A DNA stretch of 64,000 bases from Roseivivax lentus. GTDB lineage: Bacteria > Pseudomonadota > Alphaproteobacteria > Rhodobacterales > Rhodobacteraceae. The DNA is taken from contig NZ_FTOQ01000005.1 in assembly GCF_900156805.1 (NCBI RefSeq), forward strand, positions 1-64,000, written 5' to 3'. How positions within the stretch are numbered: the first letter of the stretch is position 1; each line of letters begins with the position of its first letter. Below the pieces are notes generated by a model. The model had not been told where the DNA came from and searched no databases. It worked only from the letters and a program-made list of their open reading frames with translations. Of the stretch, positions 8,691-16,912 are shown piece after piece. A program made the position numbers and the translations under genes.

Positions 8691-8869
8691 TCCTCCGCCG
8701 CCTGGACCGCGATATCTGCGACGACGACACCCTGGTCCGGGGTGCTTTCCGTTGCCATCGGGCCTTGCAGACATCCTGCGAGGAACAGGACCGAACCAAG
8801 TGCGGCGGTCCGCAATGCGATGCGGCGGCCCGAGCGCTTTAAAACGTTGGAAGATGTTGCGTGAAACAT
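8687..8869 (-). CDS. Small lipoprotein
   Basis: A 60-residue predicted lipoprotein with a hydrophobic stretch and lipobox LAGC followed by LQGPMATESTPD. The start is set at 8869, where aaggagggc precedes ATG at good spacing; a longer frame to 8947 would bury the signal peptide. It lies between the L,D-transpeptidase gene (ten bases) and the META/SH3 gene (ATGA overlap), so translation is probably coupled. Function unknown. Confidence 0.65.
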   Translation of the reverse strand: MFHATSSNVLKRSGRRIALRTAALGSVLFLAGCLQGPMATESTPDQGVVVADIAVQAAEE

Positions 8870-8879
8870 CCTGCCCTCC

Positions 8880-9848
8880 TTACGACATGATGACGAAGTC
8901 ACGGCCGGACCGGCTGTCCGGATGCAGGGGCAGATCGGTGAAGACATAGATCATGCCTGGATGCACGTACTGCTTGATCACCTCCGAGAAGGCCTTGTCG
9001 GTGCGCACCCGCCGCAGATCGTGCAGACCGCCATCGCTGCCGGAATAGGTCAGTGCTTCCCAATGCATGCCTTTGGCGGCGTCATGCGGCCCCTTCAGCA
9101 CGTAGACATGCGAGCCAAGCGGTTCGCCGTCCCAGATGAGCGGCCCCTCGGCGACTTCGCGGTCGTTTTCAAGGATCGCGATCTTCTGGTCATAGGCGGA
9201 AGCGATCATCGATGTGATTGGATAGCCGTCGTCAATCTCCCAGTCCGAGGGGTGCTTGCGCGGCTCGAGCGTCGCCAGGACGTCTTCGAATTCCTGATCG
9301 GCATAGCCCGACAGGATCATTCCGGGATGCGCGACATCCATCGGGAAATGATGCTCGTCCGCGATGATCACAGGCGTCCCAAGATGCGTGACGTCGAACA
9401 GGAGCGCCGAGAACTTGAGCGGCAGGCGCACGCAACCATGCGAGGCCGGATAGCCCGGCAACTTGCCCGCATGAAGCGCGATGCCGTCCCAGGTCAGCCG
9501 GTTCGTATTGGGCATCGGCGCATTGTTGTAGGTCGAAGAGCGGTGATCCCGGTCCTTCTGAAGCACGACGAACACGCCCGTCGGCGTCTCGTGTCCCGGC
9601 TTGCCGCTCGAACAGGTGGAGACAGCGATCCGCACGCCGTTCCGATAGACATGGACCAACTGCTCATTCAGCGACACGATCACCGCAACCGGGCCGCGCG
9701 GCTGCCGTTCCGGGTGCCAGGTGAACTCGCCCGGTGCCAGCGCGCTGATTTCCTTGTAGACATGTTGCCCGAGGGTGGGGCCTGCCATCAGTGTCAGACC
9801 GAAGCAGCCTCCAGTGGCAAGCAAGCTCCGGCGTGTGAGTTTCGTCAT
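8880..9848 (-). CDS. L,D-transpeptidase (YkuD domain)
   Basis: A 322-residue exported enzyme of the YkuD family, which forms 3-3 peptidoglycan cross-links or attaches proteins to the wall. The N-terminus has a signal peptide with a twin-arginine-like start (TRRSLLATGG). The catalytic signature HAGKLPGYPASHGCVRLP contains the active-site Cys and His. The N-terminal part of the domain (VIVSLNEQLVHVYRNG ... TPTGVFVVLQKD) is typical. About 130 residues after the catalytic motif are less conserved. The start at 9848 has aagga upstream; a longer frame to 9875 exists. It lies inside a run of lipoprotein and small membrane-protein genes, which suggests cell-wall remodelling. Confidence 0.88.
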   Translation of the reverse strand: MTKLTRRSLLATGGCFGLTLMAGPTLGQHVYKEISALAPGEFTWHPERQPRGPVAVIVSLNEQLVHVYRNGVRIAVSTCSSGKPGHETPTGVFVVLQKDRDHRSSTYNNAPMPNTNRLTWDGIALHAGKLPGYPASHGCVRLPLKFSALLFDVTHLGTPVIIADEHHFPMDVAHPGMILSGYADQEFEDVLATLEPRKHPSDWEIDDGYPITSMIASAYDQKIAILENDREVAEGPLIWDGEPLGSHVYVLKGPHDAAKGMHWEALTYSGSDGGLHDLRRVRTDKAFSEVIKQYVHPGMIYVFTDLPLHPDSRSGRDFVIMS

Positions 9849-9996
9849 CAAGATGTTCCTTCGGCTTTTATCCAATCGCGCATCGGCGTTTCATGCACTT
9901 GGCCCTGCGTGGAAATTGCGCCTGGCGATGACGAGGTAAGATACACCGCCAGGCGCGCACCACCCCGAGAAGCGGGGCGGCATCCTTGAGAATGTA

Positions 9997-10296
9997 TCAG
10001 CCCGCTTGCGCCACGAGCGCGTCCATGACGCTCTGGCATTGGTCGGCGGTCCCAACCATTGCTGCAGGATCCGAGACCACTTCGCTCGACCCCAAGTCCT
10101 GCGACGCCCGGGTCAGCACCTGATCAACCTGCTCGGCGGTCATGATGCCCTCTTCCTGCGCCGCCTGAACCGTGGCGCAAATCCCGGCAGACAGACCGGT
10201 CGCAACGCCAGCGCCCATCAAGGCTCCGCCACCCAGCATCATGCCGCCGACTGCGCCCACGACAAGGCCGATACCGGCCGCGATAATCTTTCCCAT
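9997..10296 (-). CDS. Small membrane protein with glycine-rich helix
   Basis: A 99-residue protein. Residues 1-40 form a glycine/alanine-rich transmembrane segment (GLVVGAVGGMMLGGGALMGAG). The rest is polar with two cysteines (CATVQ, QCQSVMD), so it may be anchored in the inner membrane with a periplasmic tail. The start at 10296 is preceded by aaggatgag; an in-frame ATG nine bases upstream is less well placed. About 150 bases separate it from the L,D-transpeptidase gene downstream. I do not recognise a family. Confidence 0.6.
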   Translation of the reverse strand: MGKIIAAGIGLVVGAVGGMMLGGGALMGAGVATGLSAGICATVQAAQEEGIMTAEQVDQVLTRASQDLGSSEVVSDPAAMVGTADQCQSVMDALVAQAG

Positions 10297-10328
10297 AACT
10301 CTCATCCTTCATGATGTTTGGTCGGTCC

Positions 10329-10592
10329 TCAAACGGACAGTCGCACACACAAGAACCTCAGAATGACAATATTCAGAAGCGGCGCTGCAGCAGCCGCCCA
10401 GGGCCGGAGAGAGTCCCCAAGCCCGTCCAGAAACAAGTTCCATGGCAGCCCGAGCGGCAGAAGGAATATACCCGACAGAGGGTCGCGTTCCTGTCCGAAC
10501 CAGCCGAACGTCCCGACCAACAGAATGAAGATCGCGATCACATACAGAATGATGAAAGTCCGAAGGACCCATCTGCAAATACTGCGCCCCAT
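10329..10592 (-). CDS. Small membrane protein, paralogue of 1480-1707
   Basis: An 87-residue protein with two hydrophobic segments and the loop GWFGQERDPLSG. The core from LLVGTFG to PLGLPW is almost identical to that of the 75-residue protein encoded at 1480-1707 on the other strand. A good ribosome-binding site (gaaggaagg) precedes the ATG. It belongs to the minus-strand envelope run, downstream of two lipoprotein genes, which is the same order as lipoprotein then membrane protein in the plus-strand copy. Function unknown. Confidence 0.75.
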   Translation of the reverse strand: MGRSICRWVLRTFIILYVIAIFILLVGTFGWFGQERDPLSGIFLLPLGLPWNLFLDGLGDSLRPWAAAAAPLLNIVILRFLCVRLSV

Positions 10593-10779
10593 TCCCGTCG
10601 CCTTCCTTCGATGTTCGTTCCGCTTCAGGCCAGTCGGTCAACGCAACGCGTTTTTCGTTGCGCACGGTTTCATGCCGTCAAAGCGCTGACCTCTGGTTGA
10701 GTCCTCAGCGGTGACCGTGATGCGGTCCCAACCGGGATGTGCGCCCACCGCGCCCCGCGGGCGCGATGGGCGGGCGCGC
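10593..10779. other. Spacer inside the envelope gene run
   Basis: No gene is supported. At about 10639-10663 the bases gcaacgcgtttttcgttgc can fold into a short hairpin, which may attenuate transcription between the lipoprotein genes and the downstream membrane-protein gene. Confidence 0.3.
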
Positions 10780-11088
10780 TCAGAGCGTCCCTTCGTTGGT
10801 CAGCGACATGGGCCGAGACGTCGTGCCATCGGAGTAGGCAATGCACTGCCACCGAGCCATCTGCGGGCCGACACCGACGATCACTTCGGTCCCGGCTTGC
10901 GAGAAGGAGGATCCCAGAAGCGTCACATCGCCATTATTGGTCTCTTGGCTCACGCGCTGCAGGCAGACCTGTTCTTCGGCGGAGGGCATCGCCCCCATGG
11001 ATCCGCCTGAGCCGGTGTCCTCAACGCATGCCGACAGCAGCACTGCGGAACTTATGGCGCCAACCGCCGCGAGCAGCCTGCGCGTCAT
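10780..11088 (-). CDS. Small lipoprotein with W.CIAYSDG domain
   Basis: A 102-residue predicted lipoprotein: signal peptide with lipobox LSAC, then VEDTGSGG, then the domain GSSFSQAGTEVIVGVG...WQCIAYSDGT and the ending NEGTL. The same domain and the ending EGTL appear in the lipoprotein encoded at 1139-1483. The start at 11088 overlaps the stop of the upstream lipoprotein gene in TAATG; ATG at 11094 is an in-frame alternative. Proteins of this pattern are, to my knowledge, common and uncharacterised in Rhodobacterales. Confidence 0.75.
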   Translation of the reverse strand: MTRRLLAAVGAISSAVLLSACVEDTGSGGSMGAMPSAEEQVCLQRVSQETNNGDVTLLGSSFSQAGTEVIVGVGPQMARWQCIAYSDGTTSRPMSLTNEGTL

Positions 11089-11399
11089 TAACAATCCCCC
11101 GCGGGCAGCATGGTCACGCTCGAATACCGGCCATCGGAGGTGACGATCTCGGCGCAGGCCCCGGTGGCGCGGTTGAACCAGTAGGTCGTCAGCCCCTGGC
11201 TGCGAATGGGCTCATAGCCCAGCGCCATGAGGCCCCCTTCGGCTTGACCGGCGCGCGCGCCTTCGAAAGACGAAAGATCGCTCGAACTGCCGACGCTGGG
11301 CATTCCCTGTGCCGGTGCACTGGAGCTGGTATCCTCCACGCAGCCAGCGAGCGCGACAAGTGCAGCGGCACCTGCGATGAGTTTGATCGTGTTGGTCAT
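11088..11399 (-). CDS. Small lipoprotein
   Basis: A 103-residue predicted lipoprotein with signal peptide MTNTIKLIAGAAALVALAGC, so the lipobox is LAGC, followed by VEDTSSS, the same start of the mature protein as its downstream neighbour (VEDT). The rest (YWFNRATGACAEIVTSDGRYSSV) has two cysteines and is not recognised. A ribosome-binding site aggaaggga precedes the ATG. It sits between the 260-residue exported protein and the next lipoprotein, overlapping the latter by one base. Confidence 0.7.
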   Translation of the reverse strand: MTNTIKLIAGAAALVALAGCVEDTSSSAPAQGMPSVGSSSDLSSFEGARAGQAEGGLMALGYEPIRSQGLTTYWFNRATGACAEIVTSDGRYSSVTMLPAGDC

Positions 11400-11447
11400 G
11401 TCTGTCCCTTCCTGTTGTAGACACTTTGTTGAAGCCGAGATGCCGAT

Positions 11448-12230
11448 CTATTCGACACCGAAGATCACGTTGAAAGATTGCGTTGCGTTGCCGGAATTGG
11501 TGACCTCGACCTTGTGGTCGCCATTCTGCCAGAGCTCGCCGCGGTATTCCCGCTCCGGTCCGGCCTCATCGAGCAGCGATCCGTCCGGATTGAACAGCTT
11601 CCAAGACAGGCCCGGCCCGTTGGCCGCGAGGCGGAAATATAGGTCTTGTCCGGCACTCGCGCCGAGCATGTAGGTCACGGACGCACCAGCCGGGATCTGA
11701 TCGGAAAGTTCGGCCCCGGTCGTTCCCGCCTCGAAGCGCACGCGCTCCATGCGACTCATGCTCGGAAGCTGGGTGGCGCGGGCTTCGCCTTCGCCGATGT
11801 AGACATTGATCGCGTAGCCGACCGTCTTGCCGGTATCCCGATCGTTGCCCATCAGGTAGACGCGGATCGCCCAGTCGCCGCTTTCCGGCAACGTGACTTC
11901 GGCGCGCTGGTCGTCGTCGGTGCTGCCATTGTAAAGCGCAGGAAAATCCTGTCCTGCAGGCACGATATTGAAAAAGGCGCTGCCGTCGCCATTGGTCCCG
12001 GTAACGTCAAGCGCGACGACCATGGACTGGCCGGCTCGGGCATTGACCACGTAGTCGATATATTCATCACCGATGATCGTGCCATTGATATCTGCATCGC
12101 TGGCGCCGCGTTCAAATTGGATCGGCACGGTGTCTTGAGCCTGCGCCGGTGGCGTGGTGCCGAAATAGGTGAATGCCGAGAGCGCCAAAGCAGCCGAGAT
12201 CGCCCGTCTATCGTTTGTATCCCTTGTCAT
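11448..12230 (-). CDS. Exported protein whose C-terminal domain is shared with 476-1096
   Basis: A 260-residue protein with a signal peptide (about residues 1-31, ending AQAQ). Residues about 35-145 look like a beta-sandwich of the bacterial pre-peptidase (PPC) kind: DYVVNARAGQSMVVALDV ... LPESGDWAIRVYLMGN. Residues about 165-260 are a second such domain, matching the C-terminus of the protein at 476-1096 (AGQDLYFRLAANG ... EYRGELWQNGDHKVEV ... VIFGVE). The start at 12230 has aagggaag upstream; a frame continuing to 12671 has no support. Periplasmic or surface location is inferred. The downstream gene is a lipoprotein. Confidence 0.75.
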   Translation of the reverse strand: MTRDTNDRRAISAALALSAFTYFGTTPPAQAQDTVPIQFERGASDADINGTIIGDEYIDYVVNARAGQSMVVALDVTGTNGDGSAFFNIVPAGQDFPALYNGSTDDDQRAEVTLPESGDWAIRVYLMGNDRDTGKTVGYAINVYIGEGEARATQLPSMSRMERVRFEAGTTGAELSDQIPAGASVTYMLGASAGQDLYFRLAANGPGLSWKLFNPDGSLLDEAGPEREYRGELWQNGDHKVEVTNSGNATQSFNVIFGVE

Positions 12231-12271
12231 TGTTCTTCCCTTCGTCGAGCTGCTGTCCATACTGGCCGATG

Positions 12272-12448
12272 TCACGGCCAGATCAGATTGAGGGTAGTCA
12301 TCACTACAAGAATCGCGAAAAACAGCGGCCAGCTGAAACGTGGCCCGCCTTCTTTGTGGCGGACATAGAGACCGGCGCGCTCCATTCCCCAGATCGTCGC
12401 GAAGATCAGAACTGCGGCCACCAAAGCGTGTGCCAGGTCGATATGCAT
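12272..12448 (-). CDS. Small two-helix membrane protein
   Basis: A 58-residue protein with two hydrophobic segments (LVAAVLIFATIWGM and WPLFFAILVVMTTLNLIW) joined by a charged loop (YVRHKEGG). The start at 12448 has agagga upstream and overlaps the TAA of the preceding decayed frame in TAATG. It is probably an inner-membrane protein. I do not recognise a family. Confidence 0.6.
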   Translation of the reverse strand: MHIDLAHALVAAVLIFATIWGMERAGLYVRHKEGGPRFSWPLFFAILVVMTTLNLIWP

Positions 12449-12810
12449 TAAGTTGTCCTCTGTGCAGTTTGAGCACAATTTTCGGAGCGGTTCCTGTGAC
12501 ACCGAACACGACGCGCACCGTTATGGTGGCATACGCCCTCTTTAAGGGGAGCAAGCTCTGCGACGGTTTTGTCGGAACAAGCAAGGCAGGGCCAAGAGTT
12601 GCCGCGCGTGTCGCGCATTTCGGAAATCGTGGCCGCTTCGGAAGCTTGAGAGCTCGAAACCTGCTCGCCATCTCCGCAAGTCACCGCGCCTGGCCGCCCT
12701 GTGCAGCCTTTGATCGCTTCGCGCTCTCCGGCTTTAGCCTCAGTACTGGCAAGTACCCAGGTGATGTTCAAAGGGGCGAAACAGCAAACGACAGACCCGA
12801 GATCATCCAT
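12448..12810 (-). pseudogene. Decayed copy of the N-terminal domain of the 476-1096 protein
   Basis: A 120-codon frame whose middle part aligns by eye with residues 24-85 of the protein at 476-1096: GEREAIKGC, SSQASEAATISEMRD and W.CLACSDKTVAELA against AEQEAIDGC, SSEFSEAATLVMLRD and W.CLAYSDGTVEELA. The N-terminus no longer reads as a good signal peptide and the C-terminus (VCHHNGARRVRCHRN) looks frame-shifted. The TAA still overlaps the next start (TAATG), as in a working operon, so it may be a recent loss or a diverged working gene. Confidence 0.5.
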
Positions 12811-13084
12811 TTTCTCGTAAGGCCTCTCCTTCGCAGTAAATAGACAGAACATGGCTCGTTCTTTCGACCACGGCCCAGCGATTTTTTGCCAATCCGAAGG
12901 TGGTATTGCTCTGGCTGGCCCGATCGTCCGGCACAGAAAGTTCCACCGCCCCTCAAACGTAGAATTTTAGCGTATTCAGGGCGTTGCGTCGCGTCTATCC
13001 ACAGATCGCAACCACTATCCAATTTCCGCAAACCGACAATTTTTCCGGACAACGCTAAGAAGTTTTGAATTTTGGCCCCGTACC

Positions 13085-14161
13085 TTGAGAAAGGCTTGGT
13101 CCCTCAAACTCTGCAATCTAATCTCGTCACACGGGGGAGTTCCCCAAGGGTCACTTTTGGTCATCGAATCCATGCTCGATACGCTTCCGCGACAGACACT
13201 CTTTGAAGAAGTGAGCCGTCATGCTTACGGTATCCAAGAAAGACGCGGGCACCTTTTCAGCAGCAAGAACGCGCTTCGTCTGGATGAGCGCCAAGGCGCG
13301 ACTGCGAGGGTCGCTCGATTTCGCTTTCCTGATATCGTGGTTGCTGACGTGGTGTCCACGGGGCACCAGGTGGACGTGACCGAAGTCACCCACTCCACTC
13401 TTCTTTTGCCACTACATGGACTGCTGACGACAGAAACCAAAGTCGGCCGGACACGACTGCCTTCCGGCAACATTGCATTATTTCCGCCCAATCAACGGAT
13501 CACACGGGTCGAAACACATTCGGCACATTCGCCCTATTGGTCCATCGTCTTACTCTTTGCCCCGAGCCTGCTGTCGCAAGCTTTGCAAAGGGAGGGTATG
13601 AAGGCGGGGGACGCTGAAACCCTGTCCAGATCGGAAATCCGGATCGACCCCAAAAGCAAACCCCAGGCCGTCGAGTTTTTACATCTCATTCAGTCAGTAC
13701 ACAGTGAGATCGCGAGAGGAGCGCCTTCATTTAAAAAGCAATCTCATCGACTTAGGTGGCAAGATATTCTGTTTTCGAAGATCGCCGATATGCTTATTGC
13801 AAGCGATGATGTTCGGCTGGGTCCGGCACATGGGACCGGTCGATCATATCTCCATGTGAGTCGCGCCCTCGAATATATCCACGAGAACTACGCAACGATC
13901 GTGAACGTTTCTGAAATCGCTGAGGCCACCGGGGTCGCAACACGGACCTTAGAGCTGGCTTTCAAGCAGGTGATGGGAGTGGGGCCGAGCCGGGCTCTCG
14001 CGACCGTTCGCCTCGATGCGGCGCATCGGCATCTCACGTCCGGCGAATATTCCAGCGTTACGGATATCGCGTTTGCCTGCGGTATCAACCATTTAAGCCG
14101 GTTCGCTCAGTCTTACCGCAGTAAGTACGGGGATTTACCCTCCAAAAGGCTATTGGGGTAA
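13085..14161 (+). CDS. AraC-family transcriptional regulator
   Basis: A 358-residue regulator. The C-terminal 100 residues hold the two helix-turn-helix motifs of the AraC/XylS family (VSEIAEATGVATRTLELAFKQ and VTDIAFACGINHLSRFAQSY, then KYGDLPSKR). The N-terminal 240 residues would be a ligand or dimer domain of the type seen in AraC_binding_2 proteins. The start is uncertain: TTG 13085 is the longest, TTG 13157 follows aaggg, and ATG 13172 has no ribosome-binding site. It is transcribed away from the minus-strand envelope run, so it may control that run from the shared 12811-13084 region. Base composition is lower in GC than the core genes. Confidence 0.85.
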   Translation: MRKAWSLKLCNLISSHGGVPQGSLLVIESMLDTLPRQTLFEEVSRHAYGIQERRGHLFSSKNALRLDERQGATARVARFRFPDIVVADVVSTGHQVDVTEVTHSTLLLPLHGLLTTETKVGRTRLPSGNIALFPPNQRITRVETHSAHSPYWSIVLLFAPSLLSQALQREGMKAGDAETLSRSEIRIDPKSKPQAVEFLHLIQSVHSEIARGAPSFKKQSHRLRWQDILFSKIADMLIASDDVRLGPAHGTGRSYLHVSRALEYIHENYATIVNVSEIAEATGVATRTLELAFKQVMGVGPSRALATVRLDAAHRHLTSGEYSSVTDIAFACGINHLSRFAQSYRSKYGDLPSKRLLG

Positions 14162-14237
14162 AGAGGTGAATAAAGAGTACAATCGCAGCCTTCAGGCGGC
14201 CCTGGACGGTGTCGCGGGTCCATGCAGGCTTGGGCAT
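14162..14237 (-). pseudogene. 5' remnant of a phage or plasmid-type gene
   Basis: On the minus strand an ATG at 14237, preceded by aggagggg, opens a frame reading MPKPAWTRDTVQGRLKAA, which resembles the N-termini of small phage-associated proteins with the pattern W...V..RL.EA. The frame then runs into the convergent AraC gene, so only the first 25 or so codons could be original. This is a weak call made on pattern memory alone. Confidence 0.25.
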
Positions 14238-14413
14238 CCGCCCCTCCTGAACGAGAATTTTCCCTGCTACGAAAACGACCGCGTTCCGGATATTCGTGCG
14301 GCGGCTTAGGCAATTGTCGGACCATCCTCAATGGTTCGTGGCAGGCCCTACTGGTCCGTCCCGGTCTCAGACGCGACAGGCACTACGATTTCTAGATCAG
14401 GCGATCCGTCGCG

Positions 14414-14749
14414 GCGGCCGCGCCCCCCCCTTTTTGACGCCCAGACTGGACGCCGTGCGATGGGCTTTCAGGTAGGTGGCGTCGATCATCACGGTCTTCT
14501 TCTCGCCGTGTTCGGAGGCCAGTCCAGCCATCATCTTCGCGAAGACGGCCTTATCGCTCCAACGTATAGCGTCTTGTGAGGCCCATAGTCCTTCGGTGCG
14601 TCTCGCCAGCGCAACCCATTACGATTGATAAAGATAAACCCACTCAGGACGCGCCGATCATCGACGCGTGGCTTGCCCTGGGACTTTGGGAAGTAGGGCT
14701 CCAGACGCGCCATCCGGACGCCGTCGTTGGGTTTCGCGAGACGAAAGTT
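14414..14749 (-). mobile_element. IS5-family transposase remnant
   Basis: Minus-strand fragments of an IS5-type (DDE) transposase. The first frame gives MARLEPYFPKSQGKPRVDDRR and NRNGLRWRDAPKDYGPHKTLY, the usual N-terminal half. A small internal deletion near 14538 shifts the frame; the second frame gives SDKAVFAKMMAGLASEHG, then KKTVMIDATYLKAHRTASSLG with the first catalytic Asp. The sequence ends at a run of eight C bases at 14423-14430 and the C-terminal half, with the other catalytic residues, is missing. The element is dead. The remaining bases 14750-14983 hold no gene I can support apart from a 37-codon frame. Confidence 0.8.
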
Positions 14750-14983
14750 TCCCCTTGAGCCAAAGCAGCAGAAATAAGCGCTTTCCAACCGCCTTCAGCT
14801 TGAAGCTTCCAGCTGACCGGCGCCCAGCGGTTCGAATGGGTCGGCCGAGGGCTTCTGCGGCCCCTGCCCTACCAACTCCAAGTGAAGGCTTTCCAATTTG
14901 TTTAGCATGAGGAAAACCCTGCCCTTCGGGCGCCCCCATACAAAAAGCACTAGGAAAGGACCCAACCGAGGCAGGCACATAGT

Positions 14984-15649
14984 TCATGTATCGTCACCCT
15001 TTGGATTATTGCCGTATTGATTTTGCTGAAGGAGTTCCAGATGCGAAAACAAGTCTTCAAGGTTTTTTATATCTTTGTCTCCGGCCTGGATATCATCAAT
15101 TGTTATCTCAAGAAATTGAGGATCCTTTTCGACCAGCAGAAGCAGCAAGCCATACCCTTCATATACACCGAAGCGTTCCGTAACTGCTTTCTCGATCAGT
15201 GCCTTGATCCTCTCCCTCGAAAAGAATGTTGAGCTTTCATCGCCTTTGCCTTTCGTGTGCTTGCCTTTGGTTATATTAATTGGTTCCTTCATTGGTTTGT
15301 AGGAACCCTGTTTCCGGTCAAAGTTGCGCCATTTTTCCTGTCCGACCGGAAGCTCACTACCGCTCCCTTTGATGAAATGATAGTGGAGGTTGCCATTTTT
15401 TTTAGCGCGCTTTGTCCGTATGTATCCGGCACTCCTCAACTCAGTTAGTTGATTTCTAATCGTTTTGGTTGTGCAATCATCATATGAGGCGAGAAGTTCC
15501 TGCTTCGGACAAGTAAGCCCAGTCTTTGTATTATGGTGCGTCATGAGATTAACAAACAGGCGAACGGCTCCGCGGGAAAGTTTCGGATCGCGAGATACTC
15601 GCTCCACAAGTTTCCATTTCCAAAGGGGGAAAAACATCGATTTCGTCAT
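14984..15649 (-). CDS. Winged-helix DNA-binding protein of an integrative element
   Basis: A 221-residue protein. Residues about 15-100 read as a winged helix: LSRGAVRLFVNLMTHHN, CPKQELLASYDDCTTKTIRNQL, TELRSAGYIRTKRAKKNG, the pattern of plasmid and phage replication initiators or regulators. The centre is a lysine-rich linker (ITKGKHTKGKGD) and the C-terminal 80 residues are acidic and helical. The start at 15649 has aggag upstream and overlaps the stop of the AlpA-like gene (ATGA). GC content is clearly below that of the core genome. It may act in element replication or regulation; this is inferred. Confidence 0.7.
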   Translation of the reverse strand: MTKSMFFPLWKWKLVERVSRDPKLSRGAVRLFVNLMTHHNTKTGLTCPKQELLASYDDCTTKTIRNQLTELRSAGYIRTKRAKKNGNLHYHFIKGSGSELPVGQEKWRNFDRKQGSYKPMKEPINITKGKHTKGKGDESSTFFSRERIKALIEKAVTERFGVYEGYGLLLLLVEKDPQFLEITIDDIQAGDKDIKNLEDLFSHLELLQQNQYGNNPKGDDT

Positions 15650-15843
15650 GGCTTCCACTCCTGGTCAGCGATCCATGCACGAATGTCGGAGACACGGTAG
15701 CGAACGAGGCGCCCAATGCGGATTATGGGCGGGCCGTCGCCACGGGAAACGGCGAGTTCCAGGTAGCGCCGAGGGATGGCGAAGATCTCGACAACATCGC
15801 TCCGCGTCAGCAGGCGATCATTGTCCAGTTGGTTGCTGCTCAT
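15646..15843 (-). CDS. AlpA/excisionase-like small DNA-binding protein
   Basis: A 65-residue protein with a MerR-like helix-turn-helix typical of AlpA and excisionase proteins: LLTRSDVVEIFAIPRRYLE, then GPPIIRIGRLVRYRVSDIRAWI. Such proteins regulate integrase expression and excision of integrated elements. It is translationally coupled to the winged-helix gene by a four-base overlap and lies two genes away from the tyrosine integrase. Confidence 0.75.
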   Translation of the reverse strand: MSSNQLDNDRLLTRSDVVEIFAIPRRYLELAVSRGDGPPIIRIGRLVRYRVSDIRAWIADQEWKP

Positions 15844-15943
15844 CGTGTTGACTCCACTTGCATTGAGTGGCTTTCAACATCGCCAACACGCGCCGCGAAA
15901 AAAACTGCCAAGACCTCATTTTGCTGGACAGAAGTAATTTTTA

Positions 15944-16912
15944 TTATTCTATTTCATATAGTTGATTCATGGTCATGTAGTCTGAGGCTTTCCCCCTCCG
16001 AACGGGTTCGTCGCCGCTCCGCCAGTCGGAATACACGCTCTTAGCTGCCGATTTCGTGAGGTTGAACTTCGTCATCATGACTGCGATGCGGTCTTCGTAT
16101 CTTGCTTTCAACTCGCCTCGGCAAACCTGCTCCTCCACTCGTTCCAGCCAAGACCGAGCGCGCAGTTTCTCTCGGGAGTTTCTCTGATAGGAACTGAGCA
16201 CGATCTCAGGCAGCTCAGAAGAGAGGAGGTAGAAAGGTTTCAGATCCCTTGAAGGCAAACGTCGTGACGCCTGGGACGGTGGCACCAGGCGCTCTCCACC
16301 GGGCGAATTCTCCGTGAGTATGATCCGACCGTCGTCCTGCGCTTTCTTGATGGCAACGGAGACCTGATGTGACAGTTTGTCGAGTTCAAATCGAAACGAT
16401 CGCCAATCTTTGCCAACGACCTTATAAGCCAAGCGATCTCTTCCCGAGAAATCTGCCGCATATGCCAGACCATGCTCCAACTCGTAATCAATCGAACAAT
16501 TTTGGCTGAAAATTTCGAGATCGTTGCAACGAGGCGACCTGAAGTGATAATGCCAAGCGGTTTCACACAACTCTGTATAGTCAAGAAACCCCGGGCCTCG
16601 GAAGAGCAGTTTCCGGCTGATGTTTTCCCGAAAATTATTATCGAGACTCTTCCAGGGAACGGGATAACCCTGGACTGCTCTCTGTCTGATACCATGCGGA
16701 ACGAGGGCTTTCCCGATGGCCTCTTGCAAATTGGGCTGATTGAGAGGGGCGCCCAGCACATCGAGGTTCCTGAGGCGCTCCTTGAGTACGCCAATGATTT
16801 CGAATGGTGGATCAACCTGGTCAATAGCGAAGATTGCGTCTCCGCTCTCAAGGAGCTCGATGCCGTCCTGAAGCTCTACAATTCTCGTTTCGTCACCGAC
16901 CTTGACCCGCAA
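15944..16912 (-). CDS. Unknown protein of the integrative element
   Basis: A 322-residue protein I do not recognise. It has no signal peptide or membrane segment. The C-terminal 60 residues (FNLTKSAAKSVYSDWRSG) could hold a helix-turn-helix. The TTG start at 16912 is chosen because AAGGAG lies six bases upstream; TTG 16942 would add ten residues without a ribosome-binding site. Base composition is AT-richer than the neighbouring core. Its place between the integrase and the AlpA-like gene suggests a role of the element itself, such as regulation, replication or defence. Confidence 0.6.
   Translation of the reverse strand: MRVKVGDETRIVELQDGIELLESGDAIFAIDQVDPPFEIIGVLKERLRNLDVLGAPLNQPNLQEAIGKALVPHGIRQRAVQGYPVPWKSLDNNFRENISRKLLFRGPGFLDYTELCETAWHYHFRSPRCNDLEIFSQNCSIDYELEHGLAYAADFSGRDRLAYKVVGKDWRSFRFELDKLSHQVSVAIKKAQDDGRIILTENSPGGERLVPPSQASRRLPSRDLKPFYLLSSELPEIVLSSYQRNSREKLRARSWLERVEEQVCRGELKARYEDRIAVMMTKFNLTKSAAKSVYSDWRSGDEPVRRGKASDYMTMNQLYEIE

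Noticed and set aside
14795-14907. A 37-codon minus-strand frame (MLNKLESLHLELVGQG)
   Set aside because: No family, weak ribosome-binding site and placed in decayed mobile DNA.
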